In this document: piece by piece, positions 1 to 6,595 of the stretch
How positions within the stretch are numbered: position 1 is the stretch's first letter
Layout of the letters: the number at the start of each line of letters is the position of its first letter
The notes under the pieces: model-generated
What the model was told of the DNA's origin: nothing
Database searches by the model: none
What the model saw: only the letters and a program-made list of their open reading frames with translations
Assembly: GCA_012518555.1 (NCBI GenBank)
Contig: JAAYRW010000033.1
Span: 1 to 32,652 of the forward strand
Direction of reading: 5' to 3'
DNA length: 32,652 nt
Source of the DNA: Tissierellia bacterium
GTDB taxonomy: Bacteria > Bacillota > Clostridia > Tissierellales > Sedimentibacteraceae
Program-made: the position numbers and the translations under genes

Positions 1-256
1 CGTCAACCCGTTTAGATAAACCGTCAAACTTATTGTCCAGTCCATCAAACTTATTATCCAAACCGTCAACCCGTTTAGATAAACCGTCAAACTTATTGTC
101 CAGTCCATCAAACTTATTATCCAAACCATCAACCCGTTTAGTTAATCCATCTACATTGTTCGATAGTCCATCAACACTTTTAGATAATTCGTCAAACTTA
201 CCGTCCAGTGCACCTACTTGTAAGGCTATTTTTTCCAGTAACTCTCTGTTGGTCAC
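1..256 (-). CDS. Heptad-repeat coiled-coil protein, 3' end outside window
   Basis: Function unknown. The minus strand is open from a GTG at 256-254 to the window edge, giving 85 visible residues. An AAGGAGG ribosome binding site (plus positions 264-271) lies 8 bases upstream of this GTG. An ATG seven bases further upstream is in another frame. After a short N-terminus (MTNRELLEKIALQVGAL) the protein is an uninterrupted run of about ten 7-residue units of the types GLDNKFD, GLSKRVD and GLTKRVD. This pattern predicts a long amphipathic helix or coiled coil. No signal peptide or membrane segment is seen. The gene diverges from the flagellar cluster and has its own promoter. Small heptad-repeat proteins of this style occur in clostridia, but I cannot assign a role. 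The plus-strand reading of this segment is a shadow of the repeat. Confidence 0.75.
   Translation of the reverse strand, partial: MTNRELLEKIALQVGALDGKFDELSKSVDGLSNNVDGLTKRVDGLDNKFDGLDNKFDGLSKRVDGLDNKFDGLDNKFDGLSKRVD
2..127 (-). repeat. Perfect 63-bp tandem duplication inside the coiled-coil gene
   Basis: Positions 2-64 and 65-127 are identical 63-bp blocks. Each is made of three related 21-bp (7-codon) units beginning at 2, 23, 44 and 65, 86, 107. Three or four more diverged 21-mers continue to about 211. The array keeps the minus-strand frame open, encoding GLSKRVD-GLDNKFD-GLDNKFD style blocks. Perfect identity implies a recent duplication, and copy number may vary between strains. The array may continue beyond the left edge. 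Confidence 0.9.
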
Positions 257-324
257 AATTCATCCCTCCTTTATTAAGAATTTATAGGTCCCATTCTTGT
301 ACTCTTGTAGCTATTTATAGAATC

Positions 325-353
325 ATTATATTAAAGGCTTGTGGATTTGTAAA
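325..353 (-). promoter_or_regulatory. Sigma-A-type promoter for the minus-strand coiled-coil gene
   Basis: Read on the minus strand, TTTACA (plus 353-348) is followed after exactly 17 bases by TATAAT (plus 330-325). These match the consensus 5/6 and 6/6. Transcription would start near 318, leaving a leader of about 60 bases before the GTG at 256. The leader contains a weak AAGAAT/ATTCTT hairpin. Confidence 0.65.
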
Positions 354-387
354 TAAGAAAATTTAAAGCTTATTTTTTAAATTTTTC

Positions 388-414
388 TAATGTTTTTCTA
401 AAAAGTGACGATAG
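388..414 (+). promoter_or_regulatory. Candidate sigma-28 (SigD/FliA) promoter of cheW1
   Basis: TAAT (388-391), a 15-base spacer and GACGATAG (407-414) resemble the flagellar sigma consensus TAAA-N15-GCCGATAA (3/4 and 6/8). The predicted start near 421 leaves too short a leader for translation from the ATG at 432. It suits the GTG at 444 with its GAGGTGG site. Confidence 0.55.
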
Positions 415-443
415 TATATAAAGAATGAACTATGAGGTGGATC

Positions 444-1076
444 GTGGATAGATTAAATAACTTTTATGATGAATATGTAGAAAATACAGATACTCAGAAG
501 GAAGATACTCTATATAACAAGTATTTGACATTCTTTATTGAAAGTCAATTATATGGAATTCCTATTTCCAACGTTGTTCAGATTGCAGGAATGCAAGAAG
601 TTACCCAGGTTCCGGAGTTTCCTGCCTATGCCAAGGGTGTTATTAATTTAAGAGGAATTATTATCCCCATAATCGACATTAGATTAAGATTGAAAAAAGA
701 GGAAATGGAACGCAATGAAAGACAGTGTATAATTATAACGAATATGGATGATCAATACATGGGCTTTATTGTAGATTCAGTTAGTGAAGTTACAGACATA
801 CATAGTGATGATATATCAACCCCTCCCAAGATGGGAGCTGATTACGTTAATAGATATATAATTGGCATAGCTAAATTAAATGATAATATAGTTCTATTAA
901 TGGACCTGAACAAAATTCTGAGCGAAAAGGAAGTCAAATTTATAGCGGGTAATTTTGACGGGCAAGATGGTGAAGATAACCACAATGGTGGAAAGGATAA
1001 CAATGATCTGGATGACCTAGATGATCACAATGATGAAAACGACCAAGATGACGTAGAAAACAACGAAAATGACTAA
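444..1076 (+). CDS. cheW: CheW-type chemotaxis coupling protein with acidic tail
   Basis: Cytoplasmic adaptor that joins chemoreceptors to the CheA kinase. The CheW fold spans roughly residues 22-165, with LTFFIESQLYGIPISNV at its start, the conserved GVINLRGIIIPIIDIR strand pair and MGFIVDSVSEV. I prefer the in-frame GTG at 444, which has GAGGTGG just upstream. The ATG at 432 (four codons earlier) has no ribosome binding site and lies too close to the predicted transcription start. After the fold, about 42 residues are almost only D, N, E, G, Q and H, a tail not typical of CheW. A second cheW follows 26 bases later. CheW is a certain family call; the role of the tail is unknown. Confidence 0.9.
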   Translation: MDRLNNFYDEYVENTDTQKEDTLYNKYLTFFIESQLYGIPISNVVQIAGMQEVTQVPEFPAYAKGVINLRGIIIPIIDIRLRLKKEEMERNERQCIIITNMDDQYMGFIVDSVSEVTDIHSDDISTPPKMGADYVNRYIIGIAKLNDNIVLLMDLNKILSEKEVKFIAGNFDGQDGEDNHNGGKDNNDLDDLDDHNDENDQDDVENNEND

Positions 1077-1102
1077 AGGGAATTATAAAGGATGGGATAA
1101 GA

Positions 1103-1564
1103 ATGCATGAAAATATAAGAAATGAATCAATTCCTTGGCTAATATTTAAGCTTAATGAAAGTTTATATACGGTAAACAGTAGGCTTATAAGTTCCATAGT
1201 TATTAAACCTGACGATATTACCTTTGTACCTAAAGTACCCGATTATATGGAAGGTTTAATACATTTAAGAGGAAATGTAGTTCCTTTAATTAATTTAAAA
1301 TTATTGTTAAAGATAGAAGCTGAAGCTAACTTAGACCAAGGCAAGGAAACTCAGGAAATGGTTGTTGTATTGGAAAAGGAAAATACAATGATAGGTCTTC
1401 TAGTAGATGAAGTTATATCTGTGGAAAATATCGCAGCTTACGAAGAAACTGAAGAAATAAAAAAAATATACAAGGATGGGTTCGTTACCGGTCTAGCAAA
1501 AAGTCATAGAAACAAGGATGTGCTTTTGATTTTAGATGAAGAAAAAATAATGACTAATGCATAA
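1103..1564 (+). CDS. cheW: Second CheW-like coupling protein
   Basis: 153 residues consisting of essentially only a CheW fold: PWLIFKLNESLYTVNS at the start, MEGLIHLRGNVVPLINLK in the middle and IGLLVDEVISVENI towards the end. It should link receptors to CheA, as the upstream paralogue does, but the two proteins are clearly diverged and this one lacks the acidic tail. Upstream AAAGGA is a modest ribosome binding site. The ATG at 1103 is the only sensible start, because an ATG at 1093 is followed at once by a stop. It shares the sigma-28-type transcription unit with cheW1. No cheA, cheB or cheR is present in the window, so its kinase is encoded elsewhere. Confidence 0.88.
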   Translation: MHENIRNESIPWLIFKLNESLYTVNSRLISSIVIKPDDITFVPKVPDYMEGLIHLRGNVVPLINLKLLLKIEAEANLDQGKETQEMVVVLEKENTMIGLLVDEVISVENIAAYEETEEIKKIYKDGFVTGLAKSHRNKDVLLILDEEKIMTNA

Positions 1565-1579
1565 ATAATGCAGTTCAGC

Positions 1580-1606
1580 TAAACTTTTCTATGTTGTAGC
1601 CGAAAA
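1580..1606 (+). promoter_or_regulatory. Sigma-28 (SigD/FliA) promoter of the flgM operon
   Basis: TAAA (1580-1583), a 15-base spacer and GCCGAAAA (1599-1606) match the flagellar sigma consensus TAAA-N15-GCCGATAA at 4/4 and 7/8. A start near 1613 leaves a short leader containing the GAGGTGG ribosome binding site of flgM. This is the best sigma-28 match I found in the window. Confidence 0.85.
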
Positions 1607-1632
1607 TTATTATAAGAATAAAGAGGTGGGCT

Positions 1633-1902
1633 ATGAGAATTCAAAATATCAATAATTATATAAATTTTCAAGGTAATTGCAAGCCTGTTAAAAAGGATGA
1701 AGTAAATAAAACTAAAAAATATGATGTTATAGAAATTAAAAATAAAGATTTCCAAGACAGTCAAGATAGTAATATTAAAAAAGATTTAGTTTCAAAAATT
1801 AATGAAAGAGATATTGATAAAATCAATAGGATAAAAGAAAGAATAAAGAATGAAACTTATACTATTGATGTGGAAGAAATAGTGAAAAAAATGTTAAGAT
1901 AG
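1633..1902 (+). CDS. flgM: Anti-sigma-28 factor FlgM
   Basis: Binds and inhibits the flagellar sigma factor FliA/SigD until the hook-basal body is complete. The 89-residue length fits the family. The C-terminal third (about residues 59-89), with DKINRIKERIKNETYTIDV and a final VEEIVKKMLR helix, is the typical FlgM sigma-binding segment. The N-terminal half is charged and probably disordered, as in known FlgM proteins. A GAGGTGG site precedes the ATG. It is the first gene after a strong sigma-28-type promoter, giving the classic feedback loop with fliA at 26.1 kb. The order flgM-flgN-flgK-flgL-yviE-fliW-csrA is the same as in Bacillus subtilis. Confidence 0.92.
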   Translation: MRIQNINNYINFQGNCKPVKKDEVNKTKKYDVIEIKNKDFQDSQDSNIKKDLVSKINERDIDKINRIKERIKNETYTIDVEEIVKKMLR

Positions 1903-1911
1903 AGGTAGACT

Positions 1912-2355
1912 ATGGATGTCCTAACTAGTGTTTTAAAAGAAAGCACGGACTTATACAGACAAATTTTAGACTTAGAATATAAAAAATACGATGCTGTACT
2001 AAAAAATGATATAGAATTATTAGATAAAGTAGTAGCCGAGGAACAAGTTTTCTACATGAAAATGAGAGGCTTGGAACAAAAAAGAGAAAAGCATTTAGAT
2101 TCTATAGGAATGAAGGAAAAAACCCTAAAAGAAATCATTGCACTAGTAGATAACAATCAAGTACTCCAGGAACAGTACGATGAATTTAGCTCTATAGTAA
2201 AAGAATTAAAGAAAATAAATAGTTTATTAAAAACCGTAATAGAAGTACAACTTAATAAAATTGATAAAGCGATGAAAGATTTAGGTGAAAGAGAAAACAC
2301 ATATTCTAATGAGAAAGATGAAAACAAGGGATTGCTAATTTCTCGAAAAATATAG
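1912..2355 (+). CDS. flgN: FlgN-type export chaperone for hook-filament junction proteins
   Basis: Predicted cytoplasmic chaperone that delivers FlgK and FlgL to the flagellar export gate. The 147-residue protein is almost entirely helical with long charged coiled-coil stretches, for example DLYRQILDLEYKKYDAVLKN near the N-terminus, matching the FlgN/YvyG architecture. Primary sequence is poorly conserved in this family, so the call rests on the helical pattern and on position between flgM and flgK. A GAGGTAG site lies before the ATG, and the gap to flgM is only 9 bases. Confidence 0.85.
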   Translation: MDVLTSVLKESTDLYRQILDLEYKKYDAVLKNDIELLDKVVAEEQVFYMKMRGLEQKREKHLDSIGMKEKTLKEIIALVDNNQVLQEQYDEFSSIVKELKKINSLLKTVIEVQLNKIDKAMKDLGERENTYSNEKDENKGLLISRKI

Positions 2356-2366
2356 TAGGAGTAAAT

Positions 2367-3980
2367 ATGTTAAGATCAACTTTTATAGGATATAAAACTG
2401 CAACGGGAGCCCTAAAGGTAAATCAATATATGTTAGATGTTGTAGGTCAAAATATATCAAATATTAACACCGAAGGTTATACCCGACAGCGGCTCGACAT
2501 AAATTCCGTGTCCATTAATGCAGTTAATATGAAATTAGGGACATCAGGTACAATAATCGGACAAGGTGTTGAGGCTAAAGGAGTAAGTCAGTTTAGAGAC
2601 GTCTTTTTAGATTTAAGATATAGGATGGAAGCTTCAAAAACAGGTAGTGAGTATATACAACTAGAAGCATTGGAAGATTTAGAAGAGGTATTCGACGAGA
2701 TAACTATGTACGGTTTAGATGCGCAATTCTCTGATCTGATAACCCAGCTGCATTCTCTTACTTCCAGCCCTTCAGATCCTGTTTTAGAAGGTGTCGTTCG
2801 AACGTCTGCTCAAATGCTTACCCAAATGTTTAACAATTATTCTAAGGAAATAGAAACTATTGAAGCTCAACAGTTAAGCTACTTGAAAACAGGAGCTATT
2901 GTTAAAGTTAACCAGCTATCTGAAAATATTGCTAAACTAAATAGACAAATAAGAGAAAGCAATATAAGCGGTAACCCTGCCTTAGAATTAAATGACCAAA
3001 GAAATATGCTTATAGATGAACTTTCAAACTATTTAGATATCGAAGTTGATATAGAGCCCCTAGACATAGGTGGAGGAAAAACTATAGATGAATTAGTTAT
3101 TAGTTTAAGGGACAGTAAAGATAGTGATGGAAATGCAATAAAAATTATAGATAGAAATAATTTCAATCAATTAAGAGTTACAACAAACAGCAATAAAGTT
3201 TCTATAGAAATGACTAAAAGAGATGCTGATGGCAAAATAGTAAAAGATGGTGATGGTAATGTAGAATATCAGGACATCAGCTTCCAAATAAAAGGTGGCC
3301 GTATAAATGGATACTTAAAATTTTTAAATGGAAAAGGTGAATTTGCCTCATCAGCTGATGAATTTGAAAATTCAATGGGTGTTCAATACTATAGCAGTAT
3401 GTTAGATACCTTAGCTGAAAAATTTGCAACAACCATGAATAATTTAAACCAAATACCCTCAGCTTTTGACAGCGATGGAAATGTGACAGATTGGATAGAT
3501 AGACCATTGTTTGATACAAAGGACAAGACAGGTAAAATAACAGCAGGAAATATTAAAATAACAGATGCTTGGGCAGAAGCAACGGAATCCTACATAACAA
3601 ATTCTATAGTTAATCCTAAGGGAGACAATTCCGGAGCAACAGACAATATATTAAGAATTATAAATAGTTTCCAAGAATCGAAAACATATTATGCTGATGA
3701 AGATGAAAACAAAGCATTATTTGAAGGAACTTACCAGGAATTTCTGTCCTTTACAACTACCAAGTTAAACCTTCAGGTTAGCAGTACGGAAATATCCTTC
3801 GACACATATAGGGAAACCCTCTTCCACATAGATTATGCCAGAAGCAGTATGTCTAGTGTTGACTTAAACGAAGAAGGGGTAAACTTACTTCAATATAGTA
3901 AATCTTATAATGCTGCAGCAAGGTTGATGACTACTTTAGATGAAATGTTAGATACATTAATTAACAGAATGGGAGTGTAA
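2367..3980 (+). CDS. flgK: Hook-associated protein 1 (FlgK)
   Basis: Extracellular junction protein between hook and filament, secreted by the flagellar type III system. The N-terminus carries the axial-protein rod motif, with VVGQNISNINTEGYTRQR at about residues 26-43. The C-terminal helix (VNLLQYSKSYNAAARLMTTLDEML, about residues 505-530) closes the D0 domain. The 537-residue length is normal for FlgK. A GTAGGAG site precedes the ATG, and flgL starts 2 bases after the stop, indicating coupled translation. It is expressed from the sigma-28 promoter at flgM. Confidence 0.96.
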   Translation: MLRSTFIGYKTATGALKVNQYMLDVVGQNISNINTEGYTRQRLDINSVSINAVNMKLGTSGTIIGQGVEAKGVSQFRDVFLDLRYRMEASKTGSEYIQLEALEDLEEVFDEITMYGLDAQFSDLITQLHSLTSSPSDPVLEGVVRTSAQMLTQMFNNYSKEIETIEAQQLSYLKTGAIVKVNQLSENIAKLNRQIRESNISGNPALELNDQRNMLIDELSNYLDIEVDIEPLDIGGGKTIDELVISLRDSKDSDGNAIKIIDRNNFNQLRVTTNSNKVSIEMTKRDADGKIVKDGDGNVEYQDISFQIKGGRINGYLKFLNGKGEFASSADEFENSMGVQYYSSMLDTLAEKFATTMNNLNQIPSAFDSDGNVTDWIDRPLFDTKDKTGKITAGNIKITDAWAEATESYITNSIVNPKGDNSGATDNILRIINSFQESKTYYADEDENKALFEGTYQEFLSFTTTKLNLQVSSTEISFDTYRETLFHIDYARSSMSSVDLNEEGVNLLQYSKSYNAAARLMTTLDEMLDTLINRMGV

Positions 3981-3982
3981 TT

Positions 3983-4984
3983 ATGAGAATAACAACCGGT
4001 ATGATGACTAACCGATATATAAGAAACTTAAATAAGTCGGCAAAAGAAATGAATTATTTGAATGAAAGGGTATATACAGGAAGAAAGTTTTTCAAAGGCT
4101 CGGAAGACCCGGTGTCTGCCATAAAAGCATACAAACTTAGAAGAGAGTATAGGTCTACAGAAATGTATGATACCAATCTACGAGATGTAGAGTCCTTTTT
4201 AACAGCTGCAGAATCTTCCCTAATGGAAATAAGCAATAATTTAGAAACAGTCTATACTTCCTACTTAAAAGGTATAACCGGAACTATGGGCAAGGAAGAT
4301 AGAGAAATTATAGCAAAGGAATTAGAAAACCTTCAAAATTCTATACTGACTTCCTTAAATGCAAAGTTTGAAGATAGATACCTTTTCGGCGGTACCAGCA
4401 AGGATGTACTCCCCTTTTCGGTGGAAGATGGTAAATTGTATTTTAAAGGATACGATATTACTACAGGTGAACATAAGAGTGACGGGACAACAGTTGATTT
4501 AAGCCAACTGGAAAATGAAGTAATAAATATTGACCTAGGTTTAGGTATGACCTTTAATGATGGAAATTTAAATCAGAATACTGTATTTAATATGTCTATG
4601 TCTGGTGTAAAATTTATAGGATATGGGGAAACCGACGGTATTTCAAACAATCTACATACACTAATAGGAAATATCAAGGACGAACTTTTAAAGGAAGATT
4701 TTTCTTTAGATGAAATTTCACCCTATATAGAAAGATTTGAACAACAAAAAAAGCAAGTATTGGTTAACGTAACCGATATTGGTTCTAAAGTTAATTATTT
4801 GGATTTCCTGAAAGTACGAAATGAAGATAATCAATTTAATTTAAACAAAAAAATATTAGACCTAGAACATGTAGATCCGGCAGAAGCAATAATTGATTTT
4901 AAAATGCAGGAATATTCATATAATGCTGCTCTATCTATGGGCAACAAAATACTTCAGAACAGCTTTATAGATTTTATGAGATAA
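3983..4984 (+). CDS. flgL: Hook-associated protein 3 (FlgL)
   Basis: Second junction protein, linking FlgK to flagellin. The 333-residue protein has a flagellin-like N-terminal helix (RITTGMMTNRYIRNLNKSAK, then GRKFFKGSEDPVSA at about residues 33-46) and a C-terminal helix ending AALSMGNKILQNSFIDFMR. KFEDRYLFGGT near residue 128 is a widely conserved FlgL/flagellin patch. The ribosome binding site GGGAGTG overlaps the end of flgK. Confidence 0.95.
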   Translation: MRITTGMMTNRYIRNLNKSAKEMNYLNERVYTGRKFFKGSEDPVSAIKAYKLRREYRSTEMYDTNLRDVESFLTAAESSLMEISNNLETVYTSYLKGITGTMGKEDREIIAKELENLQNSILTSLNAKFEDRYLFGGTSKDVLPFSVEDGKLYFKGYDITTGEHKSDGTTVDLSQLENEVINIDLGLGMTFNDGNLNQNTVFNMSMSGVKFIGYGETDGISNNLHTLIGNIKDELLKEDFSLDEISPYIERFEQQKKQVLVNVTDIGSKVNYLDFLKVRNEDNQFNLNKKILDLEHVDPAEAIIDFKMQEYSYNAALSMGNKILQNSFIDFMR

Positions 4985-4996
4985 GGAGTGACTAAG

Positions 4997-5599
4997 ATGA
5001 TAGAACCACTTTTAGAAATAAAGACGATTCCCATGTCATTTGAACTTAAAATTAATAAAGCCCAATATGAAATAGAAAGTAATAAGGCCAGCCTTAAATT
5101 AAGTAAGGATAAAGGTGGCCTTAAAATAAAAACCCAGCCTGCTAAAGCTAATATAGATACAGTAGAAACGAGATATTCTGCTGGGATAAAAAGTGCAATG
5201 CGATCTGTCGAAGATTATTCCCAAAAAGGCATAAAAGCTGCCCATGAGGCAACTGCCAGCTATGCAAAAGAAGGCAACTTCATGCTGGAAAACATGGATA
5301 ACCCTATACCTGAAATTGCCATGAGAAAAATTTTCAGTAATGTTAACTTCAACTTAGGCTTTATCCCTAAAGTAAGACCGGATATTTCCTGGGATACAGG
5401 GGGGATTTTCATGAACTTTGAAAAAGATAAGCTTAATTTCGACTGGACTATAAAAAGACCTGAAATCAACTATATTCCCGGTAGTGTAGAATTTATCATA
5501 AAAGAATACCCTCGTGTAGAAATTAATTACAAGGGTAGTCCGATTTTTGTTCCACCTAGTGCCAATCCCAACTATAAGGAGATAGATACTCTTGTATAA
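4997..5599 (+). CDS. yviE: YviE-like DUF6470 protein of flagellar operons
   Basis: Function not established. Conserved flagellar operons carry a gene of this family between flgL and fliW, as B. subtilis does (yviE). About 200 residues: an N-terminal part built of short alternating strands (LEIKTIPMSFELKINKAQYE), a helical middle (SAMRSVEDYSQKGIKAAHEA) and a C-terminal strand-rich section. There is no signal peptide or membrane segment. I chose the ATG at 4997, because AAGGAG (4983-4988) then sits at normal spacing. An in-frame GTG at 4988 overlaps that same site. fliW starts 8 bases before this gene's end, implying coupling. Confidence 0.8.
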   Translation: MIEPLLEIKTIPMSFELKINKAQYEIESNKASLKLSKDKGGLKIKTQPAKANIDTVETRYSAGIKSAMRSVEDYSQKGIKAAHEATASYAKEGNFMLENMDNPIPEIAMRKIFSNVNFNLGFIPKVRPDISWDTGGIFMNFEKDKLNFDWTIKRPEINYIPGSVEFIIKEYPRVEINYKGSPIFVPPSANPNYKEIDTLV

Positions 5600-6038
5600 A
5601 GAAAAAAAAATTAAAACCAGAGATTTCGGTGAAATATCTGTTCAAGAAGATGATATTATAAATTTCACCAGCGGTATGTATGGTTTCGAAGATTATAAAA
5701 ATTATATAATCCTAAAGGATGAACCGGAAGATACGGTAATGTTTCTTCAATCATTAGACAATATGGACCTATCCTTTGTCTTAGTTGATCCTTTTGCCAT
5801 TATAAGAAATTATAATCCTTCTCTTACGGAAGAAGATTTACATGAACTTAAGGTAAGGGAGGAATCAGCACTTAAATACTTAGCAATTGCAATAATTAGA
5901 GAAAATATTAAAGAATCAGTAGTTAATTTAAAAAGTCCTATTGCTATTAATCCTAAGAGCAAGAAAGCTAAGCAGGTAATACTACAAAATTCATATCCAC
6001 TCAGGTATAGCATTATGTCAACTGAGGAGGGTATTTAA
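5592..6038 (+). CDS. fliW: Flagellar assembly factor FliW
   Basis: Antagonist of CsrA: FliW binds CsrA and frees flagellin mRNA, and flagellin in turn titrates FliW. The 148-residue protein carries family features including the FTSGMYGFEDYKNYIIL segment at about residues 25-41, and DLSFVLVDPFAI. It starts at TTG (5592), 9 bases after AAGGAG (5577-5582), and overlaps the end of the DUF6470 gene by 8 bases. Its stop overlaps the csrA start by one base (TAATG), so the two regulators are probably made in a fixed ratio. Confidence 0.95.
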   Translation: MYKEKKIKTRDFGEISVQEDDIINFTSGMYGFEDYKNYIILKDEPEDTVMFLQSLDNMDLSFVLVDPFAIIRNYNPSLTEEDLHELKVREESALKYLAIAIIRENIKESVVNLKSPIAINPKSKKAKQVILQNSYPLRYSIMSTEEGI

Positions 6039-6274
6039 TGTTAGTAATAAAGCGAAAAGCATCAGAATCAATACTAATAGGAGAGGATATTGAAATAATC
6101 ATTACGGACATATCCCAGGATAAAGTACAGCTTGCTATTAAAGCCCCTAAGGAAATAATAATTACCAGAAAAGAATTAGCGGAAACTTGTGAATTTAACA
6201 AGATGGCTTCTAAAAAAGTAAATATAAAAAGTCTAAATAACGTAAAAAACAAATTTAAAAATACAAAAATTTAA
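6038..6274 (+). CDS. csrA: Carbon storage regulator CsrA
   Basis: Small RNA-binding dimer that represses translation of target mRNAs, including flagellin in Bacillus. MLVIKRKASESILIGEDIEI at the N-terminus and IKAPKEIIITRKEL near residues 34-47 carry the two conserved arginines of the RNA-binding face (R6, R44). At 78 residues it is slightly longer than the ~74 typical in Bacillus, with a lysine/asparagine-rich C-terminal tail. It is translationally coupled to fliW and followed by an intrinsic terminator. Confidence 0.96.
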   Translation: MLVIKRKASESILIGEDIEIIITDISQDKVQLAIKAPKEIIITRKELAETCEFNKMASKKVNIKSLNNVKNKFKNTKI

Positions 6275-6297
6275 ATTTTTTAAGAAAAATTTTTTCC

Positions 6298-6322
6298 AAA
6301 ACTAATAATTATTAGTTTTTTT
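6298..6322 (+). terminator. Intrinsic terminator after csrA
   Basis: AAAACTAAT (6298-6306) pairs with ATTAGTTTT (6311-6319) around a 4-base loop, and the T run extends to 6322. The stem is A/T rich but the tail is good, and it lies 24 bases after the csrA stop. It separates the late flgM unit from the flgB unit. Confidence 0.8.
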
Positions 6323-6482
6323 ATAGTGCTAAAAATATTATTTATAACAGCATGGATATTTATTCATATATCTAATGTTGTTTTTTGTTTTTTGAAAGAC
6401 CTATATTTTAACACTATTTCTATAAAATACTAGGGTCGAAATTCAATAAAGATAGTAAAAAAAGGATAATTATAAAAAAAGA

Positions 6483-6522
6483 ACACGAATATATATTAAT
6501 AAACATCATTTAATATTCGTGT
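6483..6522. promoter_or_regulatory. 10-bp perfect inverted repeat before the flgB promoters
   Basis: ACACGAATAT (6483-6492) and ATATTCGTGT (6513-6522) are perfect complements separated by 20 bases. It ends 10 bases before the -35 region of the predicted promoters, so it could be an operator. On the minus strand the stem is followed by CTTTTTTTAT, so it also has the form of an intrinsic terminator for leftward transcription. On the plus strand there is no T tail. Confidence 0.5.
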
Positions 6523-6531
6523 CATAGATTG

Positions 6532-6558
6532 TAAAACACCCTTGCAATTTGTCGAAAT
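6532..6558 (+). promoter_or_regulatory. Candidate sigma-28 promoter of the flgB operon
   Basis: TAAA (6532-6535), a 15-base spacer and GTCGAAAT (6551-6558) match the flagellar sigma consensus 4/4 and 6/8. It overlaps the sigma-A-type promoter. This recalls the B. subtilis fla/che operon, which has both sigma-A and sigma-D promoters before flgB. Confidence 0.45.
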
Positions 6559-6570
6559 TTCAATTATAAT
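6542..6570 (+). promoter_or_regulatory. Sigma-A-type promoter of the flgB flagellar operon
   Basis: TTGCAA (6542-6547) and TATAAT (6565-6570) are separated by exactly 17 bases, giving 4/6 and 6/6 matches to consensus. Transcription would begin near 6577, about 20 bases before the riboswitch core, so the riboswitch lies at the 5' end of the flagellar transcript. Confidence 0.75.
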
Positions 6571-6595
6571 ACCTTATATTAAGAAATATAAATTG

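Noticed and set aside
1-211. CRISPR array
   Set aside because: The repeats are head-to-tail 21/63-bp coding units without unique spacers, and they keep a reading frame open.
33-287. Plus-strand open frame of 84 codons rich in S, P, N and L
   Set aside because: It is the antisense shadow of the minus-strand heptad-repeat gene, which has a strong ribosome binding site and promoter; the plus frame has neither.
940-1197. Minus-strand open frame opposite the cheW1 tail
   Set aside because: His/Pro-rich text is the complement of the Asp/Asn-rich tail, with no ribosome binding site; it crosses the cheW1-cheW2 boundary.
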